A DNA stretch of 64,000 nt from Alphaproteobacteria bacterium SO-S41 (GTDB lineage: Bacteria > Pseudomonadota > Alphaproteobacteria > Micropepsales > Micropepsaceae): positions 1,364,001 to 1,428,000 of the forward strand of contig AP024629.1 of the NCBI GenBank assembly GCA_019670725.1. Reading direction: 5' to 3'. Positions 54,029 to 63,535 of the stretch are shown piece by piece (positions within the stretch are counted from its first letter, which is position 1; each line of letters begins with the position of its first letter). The translations under genes and the position numbers were made by a program. The notes beneath the pieces are model-generated. The model was not told the origin of the DNA and searched no databases. It saw only the letters and a program-made list of their open reading frames with translations.

Positions 54029-54767
54029 AGCTCGCATGGCCGCCACGGCCGATGACGAGATGGTCGTGGACGGCGACGCCGAGCGGCTTGGCGGCGGCGG
54101 CGATCGCCTTGGTCATCTCGATATCGGCGCGGCTGGGGGTGGGATCGCCGCTGGGGTGATTATGGACGAGGATCATCGCGCTCGCCCCCGCTTCAAGCGC
54201 GCGCTTCACGATCTCGCGGGGATAGACGGGCGTGTGATCGATCGTGCCTTCCGCCATCACGGCGTCCTCGATCAGCCGGTTCTTCCGATCGAGGAGAAGC
54301 AGGCGGAACTGCTCGACGGGCGCACGGGCGATCGCGGCCTTGCAGTAGTCGAGCAGCGCCGTCCAGGACGAGATCACGGGCTTGGTCTGCACCGACTTGC
54401 GCGCGAGGCGGATGGCGGCGGCCTCCACCGTCTTCAACAGAGCGACCGCCCCGTCGCTCATGCCCTTGATCGCGCGCAGGCGTTCGGGCGGGGCGGCGAG
54501 GACTTCCTCGTAACTGCCGAAGCGTTCGATCAGCGTCTTGGCGAGCGGCTTGGTGTCGATGCGGGGCAGGGCGCCGAACAGTAGAAGCTCGATCATCTCG
54601 TGATCGGCGAGCGCCTCGGCTCCTGCCGCCATGAAACGTGCGCGCAGGCGTTCGCGATGGCCGGCATGGGGCGAAGCGGGCTTTTCGGCTTTTGCATCGA
54701 CAGCGAAGACGGCGCCCTGCGCATCGCGCAGGCCGGGGAGATCGTGCGCGTCGTCCTCAGGCGCCAT
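54006..54767 (-). CDS. radC: JAB-domain protein RadC
   Basis: A 253-residue RadC. A helix-hairpin-helix-like N-terminal part is followed by the JAB/MPN-type metal site ILVHNHPSGDPTPS (H-x-H with downstream Asp). The reaction and any repair role are unproven. Its start overlaps the map stop by 11 bases. It ends inside the convergent SDR gene. Confidence 0.93.
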   Translation of the reverse strand: MAPEDDAHDLPGLRDAQGAVFAVDAKAEKPASPHAGHRERLRARFMAAGAEALADHEMIELLLFGALPRIDTKPLAKTLIERFGSYEEVLAAPPERLRAIKGMSDGAVALLKTVEAAAIRLARKSVQTKPVISSWTALLDYCKAAIARAPVEQFRLLLLDRKNRLIEDAVMAEGTIDHTPVYPREIVKRALEAGASAMILVHNHPSGDPTPSRADIEMTKAIAAAAKPLGVAVHDHLVIGRGGHASFKELGLL

Positions 54768-55581
54768 AGGGCGGGTGGTCGAGCCCGGCGGGCGACTTGG
54801 TGAAGATCTCGCAGCCGGTTTCGGTGATGCCGATGGAGTGCTCGAACTGCGCCGAGAGCGACTTGTCGCGCGTGACGGCGGTCCAGCCATCGGAGAGCAG
54901 CTTCACCTCCCAGCGGCCGGCATTGATCATCGGCTCGATGGTGAAGATCATGCCGGGCTTCAACTGCAGGCCCTGACCGCGGCGGCCGTAATGGACGATG
55001 TTCGGGGAGTCGTGGAAGACGCGGCCGAGGCCGTGGCCGCAGAAATCGCGCACGACCGAGAAGCGCGCGGCCTCCGCATGTTCCTGGATCGCCGCGCCGA
55101 TATCGCCCAGCGTATTGCCGGGCTTGGCGGCGGCGATGCCGAGCATCAGGGATTCGTAGGTGACGTCGACCAGGCGCCGCGCCTTCACGCCGACATCGCC
55201 GACGAGATACATGCGGCTGGTGTCGCCGTGCCAGCCGTCGACCAGCAGCGTCACGTCGATATTGACGATGTCGCCATCCTTCAGCGGCTTGTCGTTGGGG
55301 ATGCCGTGGCAGACGACGTGGTTGATCGAGGTGCAGACCGATTTCGAATAGCCGCGATAGAAGATCGTCGCGGGGATGGCGCCATGGGCGACGCCGAATT
55401 CGCGCACCAGGCGGTCGATCTCGGCCGTAGTGACGCCCGGCTTCACATGGGTCACCAGCATGTCGAGGCATTCGGCCGAAAGCCGCCCCGCCTTGCGCAT
55501 GCCGGCAAAGCCCGCCTCGCCGTGCAGCTTCACGGCCTGGGTGGTGCGGTCGGGGGTCTCAGTCGCGTCGATATAGGCCAT
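54757..55581 (-). CDS. map: Methionine aminopeptidase, type I
   Basis: A 274-residue MetAP that removes the initiator Met from nascent proteins. The five metal ligands are visible: Asp109, Asp120, His183, Glu216 and Glu247. The N-terminus is somewhat longer than E. coli Map. AAGGA precedes the ATG whose first base is 55581. It forms a unit with radC. Confidence 0.96.
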   Translation of the reverse strand: MAYIDATETPDRTTQAVKLHGEAGFAGMRKAGRLSAECLDMLVTHVKPGVTTAEIDRLVREFGVAHGAIPATIFYRGYSKSVCTSINHVVCHGIPNDKPLKDGDIVNIDVTLLVDGWHGDTSRMYLVGDVGVKARRLVDVTYESLMLGIAAAKPGNTLGDIGAAIQEHAEAARFSVVRDFCGHGLGRVFHDSPNIVHYGRRGQGLQLKPGMIFTIEPMINAGRWEVKLLSDGWTAVTRDKSLSAQFEHSIGITETGCEIFTKSPAGLDHPPYGA

Positions 55582-55641
55582 GGCCGAAGTCCTTTGCCGA
55601 CATATAGTCTCCCCGAGGCGCGAACGGAACAGCACTGAACA

Positions 55642-56400
55642 ATGACGACCCGCGAACCCCATACGGCCGCGATCCTGCTGATCGGCGACGAACTCCTGTC
55701 GGGCCGGACCCAGGACCTGAATCTCGCCTATATCTCCAAGAAGCTGAACGAGGTCGGCGTGCAGGTCCGCGAGGCCCGAATGGTGCCGGACGTCGAGGCG
55801 GAGATCGTCGCGGCGGTGAATGCGCTCAGGGCCCGTTATGCCTATGTCTTCACGACCGGCGGGATCGGGCCGACCCATGACGACATCACGGCCGATTCGA
55901 TCTCCGCGGCGTTCGGGGTGCCCTGCTACTACCACCCCGACGCCTATGCCCTGCTGGAGGCGAACTATCCGCCGGGCGAGTTCACCGAGGCGCGCAAGCG
56001 CATGGCGCGGACCCCGGTGGGGGCGAGCCTGATCCCCAATCCGGTCTCGCGGGCGCCCGGCTTCCGGGTGGAGAACGTCTTCGTCATGGCCGGCATCCCG
56101 CGCGTCATGCATGTCATGCTGGAGGGGGCGCTGCCGGTGCTGGAGGGCGGGCGGCCCGTGGTCAGCCGCTCGATCGGCGTCTACCTGCCCGAGGGGCGGT
56201 TCGGGACGGGGCTCGGCGCGCTGCAGACCCGGTTTCCCGACGTCTCGATCGGCTCCTATCCCTTCCTCAGGGACGGCCGCTACGGCGCCAGCATCGTGGT
56301 GCGCGGCCAGGACCCGGCCCGGGTCGCGGAAGCCGCGGAGGATGTCAGGGTGATGCTTTCGGGCATCGGCGGGGCGCCGTTCGACGAGGAAACCGCCTGA
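55642..56400 (+). CDS. CinA N-terminal/MoaB-type molybdopterin-binding protein
   Basis: A 252-residue protein made only of the MoaB/Mog-like domain of CinA: LLIGDELLSGRTQDLN near residue 12, TTGGIGPTHDDIT near 71, and a C-terminal VSIGSYPFLRDG segment. The NMN-deamidase (CinA C-terminal) half is missing, as in many alphaproteobacteria where it is a separate gene. Function is uncertain. It is divergent from map. Confidence 0.88.
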   Translation: MTTREPHTAAILLIGDELLSGRTQDLNLAYISKKLNEVGVQVREARMVPDVEAEIVAAVNALRARYAYVFTTGGIGPTHDDITADSISAAFGVPCYYHPDAYALLEANYPPGEFTEARKRMARTPVGASLIPNPVSRAPGFRVENVFVMAGIPRVMHVMLEGALPVLEGGRPVVSRSIGVYLPEGRFGTGLGALQTRFPDVSIGSYPFLRDGRYGASIVVRGQDPARVAEAAEDVRVMLSGIGGAPFDEETA

Positions 56401-56404
56401 TTTT

Positions 56405-56438
56405 GGGCCTTACGCCGCGACACACTCTTGTAAGGCCC
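56405..56438. other. 9-bp inverted repeat after the CinA-like gene
   Basis: GGGCCTTAC and GTAAGGCCC are perfectly complementary with a 16-base centre, starting 4 bases after the stop codon. No T-run follows. It may be an RNA stem or a protein-binding dyad. Confidence 0.5.
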
Positions 56439-56559
56439 TGCGAAATCTGGTGAATCTCCACGGCTTTCGAGACTCATGCGCCCTGGCGACACGCCGGCGC
56501 AAACGAGACAGCCGGCCGGCGAACGGCGGCACACCGAACGATTTTTTGGGAGACCCAGG

Positions 56560-56823
56560 ATGACCCTCATGAAGAAGACGCTTGCCGGTGCGGCCGCCAT
56601 TGCGATGCTCGCGGCGGGCACGGCCTTCGCGCTCGACTCTTCGCGCGAAGTCTATTTCACGGCCGGCACCCACCAGTTCTATGTGTGGTGCACGGGCGGC
56701 GCCGCGGGTTCGACCGCGACGCAGGACGGTTCGACCGCCGAAGACGCGCAGCTCAAGCTGTATGAGTCGCTGAAGTCCGGCGGCAAGGCGAATTGCTGGC
56801 CGGTCTGGCAGGGCAAGGTCTGA
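56560..56823 (+). CDS. Small exported protein
   Basis: An 87-residue exported protein (signal to about AFA, residue 24). GGGAG precedes the ATG at 56560; an ATG three codons later is also usable. Two Cys residues (VWCTGG, ANCWPVW) probably pair. Contains VYFTAGTHQFYVWC. No family recognised. Terminator follows. Confidence 0.65.
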   Translation: MTLMKKTLAGAAAIAMLAAGTAFALDSSREVYFTAGTHQFYVWCTGGAAGSTATQDGSTAEDAQLKLYESLKSGGKANCWPVWQGKV

Positions 56824-56848
56824 TTTCTCCCGTTAGCGGGGGCGGGAG

Positions 56849-56872
56849 CGGCGGCCTTCGGGCCGCCGTTTT
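56849..56872 (+). terminator. Intrinsic terminator after the small exported protein gene
   Basis: CGGCGGCC-TTCG-GGCCGCCG is a perfect 8-bp stem with a TTCG loop followed by TTTTCGTTTG. Confidence 0.85.
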
Positions 56873-56922
56873 CGTTTGTGGCGCTTGACGGCGCCCGGCG
56901 CTTTGCCGGACATGGCGCGGGC

Positions 56923-57009
56923 GACCCCTTGGCGGAACCGGTAGACGCCGCAGACTTAAAATCTGCTGTCCGTAAGGGCGTGCCGGTTCGAGTCCGGCAG
57001 GGGTCACCA
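56923..57009 (+). tRNA. tRNA-Leu (anticodon UAA)
   Basis: An 87-base tRNA with encoded CCA. The acceptor stem GACCCCT pairs with AGGGGTC. The anticodon stem GCAGA/TCTGC holds the loop CTTAAAA, giving anticodon TAA (Leu). A long variable arm fits a class II tRNA. The T-arm GCCGG-TTCGAGT-CCGGC is present. It marks the left edge of the defence gene cluster; tRNA-Leu genes are frequent integration sites. Confidence 0.95.
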
Positions 57010-57216
57010 ATATTTTCAATGGCTTAGCGCAAGTTCGCCCTTGGGCAAAGCGATCCTCGCGCTTTTCAGGATACACCACGGATACAATGCGGGTGCCATC
57101 GCCGATGGTTTCGAAGGCTCACCGGCGCCGTTATCCTGTTGGAGTGTCGCATTGCCGTGGCACGTCCGAGCCACGATTTTTTGCTCGGGCGACAGACCGA
57201 GCCCACAGGTTAACCG
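57010..57216. other. Gap between tRNA-Leu and the defence operon
   Basis: This 207-base stretch has no gene I can support. It holds two hairpins: one terminator-like at 57156-57182, and GCTCGG/CCGAGC at 57183-57202. Composition begins to shift toward the AT-richer island here. No integrase was found, so the mechanism of entry at the tRNA is not visible. Confidence 0.5.
57156..57182 (+). terminator. Terminator-like hairpin before the defence operon
   Basis: CGTGGC-N8-GCCACG is followed by ATTTTTT. It would insulate vsr from the tRNA transcript. Confidence 0.6.
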
Positions 57217-57630
57217 ATGGATGTCGTCTCAGCACAGAAGCGATCTTCGATGATGTCGAAGATCCGTGGTCGCGACACCATGCCAGAATTGCTGGTCAGG
57301 AAAGCAGCTCGCCGGCTCGGAATTCGATACCGTCTAAACTGCCGACACCTGCCGGGAACTCCGGACTTGGTGATACCCAAGACTAGACGCGTCGTATTCG
57401 TGCATGGGTGCTTTTGGCACAGCCATGCTGGCTGCAAGTTCGCGTACAAGCCCAAGTCGAACGAAGTATTCTGGACGGCAAAATTACAGGCTAACGTGGA
57501 TCGCGATACCCGAGTCACGATCGAACTCGAGGAAAAGGGGTGGGCTGTGTCTGTAGTTTGGGAATGCGAAACAGGCGACCCAAATCGGCTTGAGCAACTT
57601 CTGAGGAACTACGTGCTCGATGCTCACTGA
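57217..57630 (+). CDS. vsr: Very short patch repair (Vsr) endonuclease
   Basis: A 137-residue Vsr endonuclease, which nicks beside T:G mismatches that arise when a 5-methylcytosine deaminates. The family core FVHGCFWHSHAGC is intact (residues about 66-78), as are PGTPDLVIP near 48 (catalytic Asp) and the C-terminal VVWECE. It overlaps the next gene by 11 bases, pairing it with the cytosine-5 methyltransferase whose damage it would repair. First gene of the island operon. Confidence 0.95.
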   Translation: MDVVSAQKRSSMMSKIRGRDTMPELLVRKAARRLGIRYRLNCRHLPGTPDLVIPKTRRVVFVHGCFWHSHAGCKFAYKPKSNEVFWTAKLQANVDRDTRVTIELEEKGWAVSVVWECETGDPNRLEQLLRNYVLDAH

Positions 57631-59104
57631 ATCGGTCGCGTCGCATCTACAGTTGAAATTGAACAGGCTGCGCTCTGGCGCTGCTCCGCGGGTCCTCGAG
57701 CTTTGCTCAGGTTGCGGTGGACTCGCACTCGGTATGGCGGCGGCAGGTTTTGAGCTGAGCGCTCATGTGGAGTCGGATCCGGAAGCTGCGGCAAGCTACG
57801 CTCTGAACTTCGGCAAGGACCGCGTTGCGGGTGACCCCTGGGCCCTACCTCGTGATATGGTGCAGTGCTCACCGGAAGACCTTGTTTCAGATCTTAGTCT
57901 TAGCCAACTTCCTGCAGCGGCCTTTGATGTTTTAGCCGCAGGGTTGCCATGCCAAGCTTTTGCGCGGATCGGCCGATCAAAACTCAGGGCAGTCGCGGGT
58001 GGGCAAGATGATGCGTTTCAACGCGATCCTCGCGCTGCATTGTACAGGCGGTTCCTTCAATACGTCGAAGAAACTCATCCACTCGCAATTGTAATCGAGA
58101 ATGTACCGGACATCCTCAATTTCGGGGGGCACAACGTGCCCGAGGAGATTTGCGACACCCTCGAAATGTCGGGCTATCGAACAGCCTACACGATTCTAAA
58201 TGCCGCTTATTTTGGAGTTCCTCAAGTTCGCGAACGCCTTTTCATAATTGCGCTCTCGCGGTCCTTGAACGTGGCGCCTGAATTTCCCAGCGCGACGCAC
58301 TATCTCGATCTACCGCGTGGCTATGCGAGTTCTCGACGCGTCGCTCTTAAACACGTCAGGCCAGAAAGCCTAAGGTACCACAAAGTGCAGGAGCCCTCAT
58401 CGGAGTTGGCGCCGACGCCTAGCGTACGTCAGGCACTACGTGATCTTCCTCGAATCACAGAGCACCGAACTGATCCCGCAGCCATGCGGCGCAGGAGACT
58501 CAAAGAGGTTCTAGCGTACAGGAACACGACAACCGCGCTCGATGAGTACGCAGAGCAAATGCGCGCTTGGCCTGGGTTCGAATCGCAATCTGGCGCGGAC
58601 GGTCACCTAGTTCGCATCACTCCGCGCGACTTTCCGCTCTTTCGCCGCCTTCCTCATGGATCCGATTATCCGGACGCCCGTCGTCTCGCCGAGGCAATTC
58701 TCCTGGAAACCGCAGAAGCACTTAATCAGACGGACAGGAGAACAAAGGCGTGGAAGGAATTGCAAAAGAGCATCGTACCTCCATACGATCCGGCTAAATT
58801 TCCAAATAAGTGGTGGAAACTTGAGCCGCTCAAACCATCGCGGACGCTCACAGCCCACATTGGAAAAGATACCTACTCGCACATCCACTACGATAGCCTC
58901 CAGGCTCGCACGATTTCTGTAAGGGAGGCGGCCAGGCTACAGTCGTTCCCAGACGGTTTCCGATTCTCAGGCGCGATGAACGCAGCATTTCGGCAAATCG
59001 GGAATGCGGTTCCGCCGCTTCTTGCGCTCGCGGTTGCAAGAAAACTGAAGCAGCAAATCGACCAGGTGGTGGCACCACCGGCGATCGCTCAAGCAGCAGA
59101 GTAG
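57620..59104 (+). CDS. DNA cytosine-5 methyltransferase
   Basis: A 494-residue C5 DNA methyltransferase. SAM motif I is LELCSGCGGLALGM near residues 26-39, the catalytic PCQ motif puts the nucleophile at Cys111, and ENV is at about 160-162. Later motifs QVRERLFI and RTISVREAARLQSFPDGF, and a closing IGNAVPP, are present. The recognition sequence cannot be read from the protein. It begins inside vsr. Confidence 0.95.
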   Translation: MLTESVASHLQLKLNRLRSGAAPRVLELCSGCGGLALGMAAAGFELSAHVESDPEAAASYALNFGKDRVAGDPWALPRDMVQCSPEDLVSDLSLSQLPAAAFDVLAAGLPCQAFARIGRSKLRAVAGGQDDAFQRDPRAALYRRFLQYVEETHPLAIVIENVPDILNFGGHNVPEEICDTLEMSGYRTAYTILNAAYFGVPQVRERLFIIALSRSLNVAPEFPSATHYLDLPRGYASSRRVALKHVRPESLRYHKVQEPSSELAPTPSVRQALRDLPRITEHRTDPAAMRRRRLKEVLAYRNTTTALDEYAEQMRAWPGFESQSGADGHLVRITPRDFPLFRRLPHGSDYPDARRLAEAILLETAEALNQTDRRTKAWKELQKSIVPPYDPAKFPNKWWKLEPLKPSRTLTAHIGKDTYSHIHYDSLQARTISVREAARLQSFPDGFRFSGAMNAAFRQIGNAVPPLLALAVARKLKQQIDQVVAPPAIAQAAE

Positions 59105-59107
59105 ACG

Positions 59108-60646
59108 ATGGCGGGCGAGAACGAAGCGGCGCCCGCGTTCGACTACGCTCCTCCCGGCGCTAGTGCAATGTTGGCGTCTCTCAGGGGAATAGGATACTCG
59201 CCAGCAACTGCGATCGCCGACTTGATCGACAACAGCATCGCCGCAGAAGCCTCTCGCGTACGCCTGGATTTCCTTTGGCGTGGAGCGGCCTCAATCCTGA
59301 GAATTACCGACAATGGTAGCGGCATGGATCGCGACACACTGGTCGAAGCGATGCGTCCAGCCGGCCGCCATCCAAACGCGCCACGAGCTCCCAAAGATCT
59401 AGGGCGCTTTGGGCTGGGTCTCAAAACGGCGTCGCTCTCGCAAGGCAAGCTGCTCGCAGTAGCATCTAAAGTTCCCGGCCAACGCGTGGAGGCGAGATGC
59501 TGGGACTTAGGGCATGTCGAGAAGGTCAATGCGTGGCAACTGCTACAGGGAGTTCCCCAAGAGATTGCTGACGACATCACACTGTTGGACGAAGAGACCC
59601 AGGGCACCGTTGTAATCGTTTCAGGGCTCGATCGTCTGCTCGGAAAGGAAATCTCCGACAACGCGACCGATCGAAATCGATTCTACGCCATGGCACGTAC
59701 TGTCGAGCGCCATCTCGCGATGACTTTCCATCGCTATTTGGAGGGCGCTAGCCCCAAGTTGATGATCACGATCAACGGCTACGACGAAACCTCCAAGATT
59801 CTGCCGTGGGATCCTTTTGCATCCAAGCACCTTGCTACGGCGCCAACCCCAATCGAATACCTGAACCACAGCGGCGGAGCTATCGAAGTTCAGGGATTTG
59901 TCCTCCCACATCGCGACCGCATGACCAGCGCAGAATTTGATCTCGCTGAAGGTCCGTCTGGATGGCAGGCCCACGAAGGCTTTTTTGTTTATCGAGGTCA
60001 GCGATTGTTGGTTTCTGGTGGCTGGCTCGGCCTTGGCCCAGGACGGGGTTGGCCGCAAAATGGCGTGCATCGGCTAGCTAGGCTCCGCTTGGATCTACCC
60101 ACGAGCGGTGATCACGAGTGGAAAGTCGATATTAGAAAGTCCTCCGCGACGCCGCCTCCCGCGCTGCGCGGCCGACTCCAGGCGCTCGCCGAGAGCGTCC
60201 GACGTGACGCGCGCGAGATCTTTGTCCAGCGCGCTGGTGGGGGATCGAAGCAACAACGCGACCAGTTGGTGCGCGTGTGGCAGCCAGTTCATTCAAGTCG
60301 TGGCGTTTCCTACAAAATTGATCGCGCACACCCCGTAGTCTCGAGGGCGCTATCAGCGGTTGGCGGCGAGCGTAGTCTAGTGGAGGAAATGCTGGGAGTC
60401 GTTGAAGCCACTGTACCGCTTCAACGCATTTGGCTCGACGTTGTTGAATCCAACGAAACGGCCACGCAGCCGAGCGAAGCGGCAATCCCTGACGATGACG
60501 AGACTTCGCTGCTATCATTGTACCGGCACATGCGAACGGAGCTACAGCTTGCACCGGACGTGGCCAAAGCGCGTTTAATGAAACTTGAGCCGTTCGCGGC
60601 ATATCCCGCGGCGATCCTGCGCCTTCCTGATATTCCGGGGGAGTGA
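59108..60646 (+). CDS. GHKL (MutL/MORC-like) ATPase
   Basis: A 512-residue GHKL ATPase. The N box AIADLIDNSIA places the key Asn at about residue 42; the G1 box DNGSGMD is near 68-74 and the G2 box GRFGLGLKTASLSQG near 99-113. This matches the MutL/MORC-related ATPases found in prokaryotic restriction-modification and defence operons. It starts 3 bases after the methyltransferase stop, and the Z1 gene starts directly after its own stop. Confidence 0.9.
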   Translation: MAGENEAAPAFDYAPPGASAMLASLRGIGYSPATAIADLIDNSIAAEASRVRLDFLWRGAASILRITDNGSGMDRDTLVEAMRPAGRHPNAPRAPKDLGRFGLGLKTASLSQGKLLAVASKVPGQRVEARCWDLGHVEKVNAWQLLQGVPQEIADDITLLDEETQGTVVIVSGLDRLLGKEISDNATDRNRFYAMARTVERHLAMTFHRYLEGASPKLMITINGYDETSKILPWDPFASKHLATAPTPIEYLNHSGGAIEVQGFVLPHRDRMTSAEFDLAEGPSGWQAHEGFFVYRGQRLLVSGGWLGLGPGRGWPQNGVHRLARLRLDLPTSGDHEWKVDIRKSSATPPPALRGRLQALAESVRRDAREIFVQRAGGGSKQQRDQLVRVWQPVHSSRGVSYKIDRAHPVVSRALSAVGGERSLVEEMLGVVEATVPLQRIWLDVVESNETATQPSEAAIPDDDETSLLSLYRHMRTELQLAPDVAKARLMKLEPFAAYPAAILRLPDIPGE

Positions 60647-63535
60647 ATGCCAATCAACCCGGAGTTCCAACGCGAATTGATACAAGTGGCGCAACTTCGG
60701 TTGTCCCAACGATCATCAGAAGCGCCGCTGACACGGGACGAAATCAGCTCGACGGTGGAGCGGCTGTTGGCAGCTTTCCCGGAATGGAAAGACGCTGTCT
60801 CCAAGGACGGCGTCGTCGCGCAGCTCAATGTAATTTTCAGTACGTTTATCGGCGACGAGTCTGTGCTTCGGGCGCGCGATGGGCACGTGCCCTGGCTAAA
60901 GGACGCTGATGTTCGATGGCGATTCTGGGACCGATATCGCACGTACATGATACGGAACCAGACCTCGCAGCCCGCGATCAATTCAATGAATCGCGTCACT
61001 GATCGGATCTTGGACTTGTTGGGCAATCCAGCTTCGGCACGTTCGTTTGATCGACGAGGGATGGTTGTCGGAGACGTCCAATCCGGAAAAACCGGAAACT
61101 ACACGGGCTTGATCTGTAAGGCTACGGACGCGGGTTACAAGGTCATAGTCGTACTGACTGGGCTCAACAACAATCTCCGCAGCCAGACCCAAATCCGTCT
61201 GGATGAAGGGTTTATCGGAAAGGTCAGTGTTCCGATCGGCGAAGACACATCCAGAGTGGTGGGAGCTGGGCAGATCGATCCATCTGCGATCGTAGATTGG
61301 GCGACTAACAGAACCGAGAAGGGCGATTTCAACTGGAAGGCCATGTCTCAGTTTGGTGTCCATCCGGGCGGTCGGCCGTTGCTTCTCGTTGTTAAGAAAA
61401 ATGCGAGTGTTCTGAAGGGCGTTTTGGAATGGATTCGCCTGACCGCCAACGCAGTTGAAAACGGTCGAGCCAAGTTTAGCGGAATGCCCGTGTTAGTCGT
61501 CGACGATGAAGCGGACAACGCATCAGTCGATACGCGCAAGGGTGCTCTAGTCGACGGAATCCCTGCGTCAGATCACAAACCGTCCACCATAAACGGAATG
61601 ATACGCCAGATCCTGAGCAGCTTCGATCAGGTCTCATATGTCGGATACACGGCGACACCCTTTGCAAACATTTTTATCCATCCGGATGCTGAAACAGGGA
61701 AGGAATTGCACGACCTCTTTCCGAGAGATTTCATCGTCAACATGCCGACGCCGGACAACTACATCGGCGCATCAAGGATATTTGGCTACGACCGAGATGA
61801 AGACGCCGGCCTCGATGAGGGAGCGATCGGTCTTCCGAAGCTAGTGGTACCAATTACAGACTTCGCGAAGACAGATTCCCGAAGAGAAGTGTCCGGTTGG
61901 ATGCCACCTGCTCACAAGGTTGGCCACATTCCCTTGATTGAGAACGAGGATGGAATTCCCGAATCTCTTCTAAGTGCGATCCGATCGTTCGCTCTAGCGG
62001 TGGCCGCGCGACGAGTGCGCGGGCAAGGCAGCGAGCACAACAGCATGCTGGTCCATGTCACGAGATACCAGGCCGTGCAGAAGAGGGTTGTACTTCAGAT
62101 ACAGGAGGCCCTGGATACGATTGCTAATTCCGTTCGCTACGGCGGAAAAGAGGGTATGCGCCCATTGTACGAGCAATGGAAAAGCGATTTTGAGCCCGTC
62201 ACAAGCACGCTTGCGTTGCCAGATTGCGCGCCTGTTGCGTGGTCTGAGGTTCGCGAAGCGCTTCGAGCGACCATCAATTCGATCACGATCCGCGAGATAA
62301 ATGGCAGCTCCGCAGATGTTCTCGACTATGACGCGAACAAGGGTCGCGGGCTCAATGTAATCGCGGTTGGTGGTGATAAGCTCGCGCGGGGACTAACTCT
62401 TGAAGGACTGTCGATCACCTATTTTCTGCGCGGCTCCTCTATGTACGACACCCTTCTTCAGATGGGGCGATGGTTTGGATATCGGCACGGATATCTCGAC
62501 CTTTGTAGGCTCTACACAAGTCAGGATCACATCGACTGGTATGGCCACATAGCGCAAGCCAATGACGAGCTTCGACGCGAGTTCGATCGTATGGAAGCTG
62601 TTGGCGCTGATCCTATACAATTTGGATTGCGTGTCCGGAGCCATCCCAGCCTCACCGTCACATCGCGCGCAAAGATGAGGCACGGTACCGAGCTGAAAGT
62701 CTCGTTCGCCGGTGATGTGTCGGAGACATCGGTGTTTTCAACTTCACCCCGAACACTCTCTCAGAACTTCTCGGCGGCAGGAAATTTCATTGACCGTCTC
62801 CGCGGTTCCTCAAAGTACGCGCGAGATCCTGAGCAAGTGCGCTCACAAAGTCGAATTAGCAGGTGGGCCGGATCCCACCTTTGGCAAGACGTTGGCGCGT
62901 CCGATGTTATCGACTTTCTCGACTCGTTCTCTACTCATGAGGATGCCGCGAGGGCGAATTCATCTGTCCTGGCAAAATATATCCGGCAGCAGCTGCTAAG
63001 GGGCGAGTTGACGAATTGGAACGTCCTGCTTGTCGGAGGCGACGGCGAAGAAGCGATTTCCGTAGGCGGAGTGTCTGTGAACGCTGTTATTAGGCAACCG
63101 AAGGGTGGTTGGCTGAGCGGATCCGACTATCCGAGAGTCATTAAACCTGCCGAGAAATTTGTCATTCGGCGTTTGCTAAGTCCACGTGATGAAGCCGTTG
63201 ACTTGGACGCAGCCGCATTTGACGCAGCGATGGCTGAGACCGTTGCCACGCCGCCCAAGCGCCAGCGAAAGACAGATGACCCTCCTGCCTTTCCCTCTGG
63301 AGTGTTTCTAAGAAAGCGGAGGAGCCCCACCCACGGCCTGCTGCTACTGTATCCACTTGCGCGACTGGCCCCGTTGAAGCGGCCAGACGGGAGCGAATTC
63401 AATCACTTGTTTCTGCCGGAAGAACCCAATCCGATCGGTCTTGGAATAAGCTTTCCAGCCTCGGAGAACGCCGCGTCGGTCACATACGTTGTAAACAGCA
63501 TCTACGACACGACCGATGATGATGGCGACGCATGA
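60647..63535 (+). CDS. Z1-domain superfamily 2 helicase-like ATPase
   Basis: A 962-residue Z1-family protein. Walker A is GDVQSGKT (about 142-149), Walker B is VLVVDDEAD (about 282-290), then YVGYTATPFANIF near 331 and the motif V/VI region LARGLTLEGL...QMGRWFGYR near 579-612. Z1 proteins accompany MutL/MORC ATPases in defence operons. The ATG at 60647 directly abuts the previous stop; the downstream gene overlaps by 4 bases. Confidence 0.93.
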   Translation: MPINPEFQRELIQVAQLRLSQRSSEAPLTRDEISSTVERLLAAFPEWKDAVSKDGVVAQLNVIFSTFIGDESVLRARDGHVPWLKDADVRWRFWDRYRTYMIRNQTSQPAINSMNRVTDRILDLLGNPASARSFDRRGMVVGDVQSGKTGNYTGLICKATDAGYKVIVVLTGLNNNLRSQTQIRLDEGFIGKVSVPIGEDTSRVVGAGQIDPSAIVDWATNRTEKGDFNWKAMSQFGVHPGGRPLLLVVKKNASVLKGVLEWIRLTANAVENGRAKFSGMPVLVVDDEADNASVDTRKGALVDGIPASDHKPSTINGMIRQILSSFDQVSYVGYTATPFANIFIHPDAETGKELHDLFPRDFIVNMPTPDNYIGASRIFGYDRDEDAGLDEGAIGLPKLVVPITDFAKTDSRREVSGWMPPAHKVGHIPLIENEDGIPESLLSAIRSFALAVAARRVRGQGSEHNSMLVHVTRYQAVQKRVVLQIQEALDTIANSVRYGGKEGMRPLYEQWKSDFEPVTSTLALPDCAPVAWSEVREALRATINSITIREINGSSADVLDYDANKGRGLNVIAVGGDKLARGLTLEGLSITYFLRGSSMYDTLLQMGRWFGYRHGYLDLCRLYTSQDHIDWYGHIAQANDELRREFDRMEAVGADPIQFGLRVRSHPSLTVTSRAKMRHGTELKVSFAGDVSETSVFSTSPRTLSQNFSAAGNFIDRLRGSSKYARDPEQVRSQSRISRWAGSHLWQDVGASDVIDFLDSFSTHEDAARANSSVLAKYIRQQLLRGELTNWNVLLVGGDGEEAISVGGVSVNAVIRQPKGGWLSGSDYPRVIKPAEKFVIRRLLSPRDEAVDLDAAAFDAAMAETVATPPKRQRKTDDPPAFPSGVFLRKRRSPTHGLLLLYPLARLAPLKRPDGSEFNHLFLPEEPNPIGLGISFPASENAASVTYVVNSIYDTTDDDGDA

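Noticed and set aside
57010-57216. Possible integrase remnant after tRNA-Leu
   Set aside because: Short frames in this stretch show no recombinase motif.
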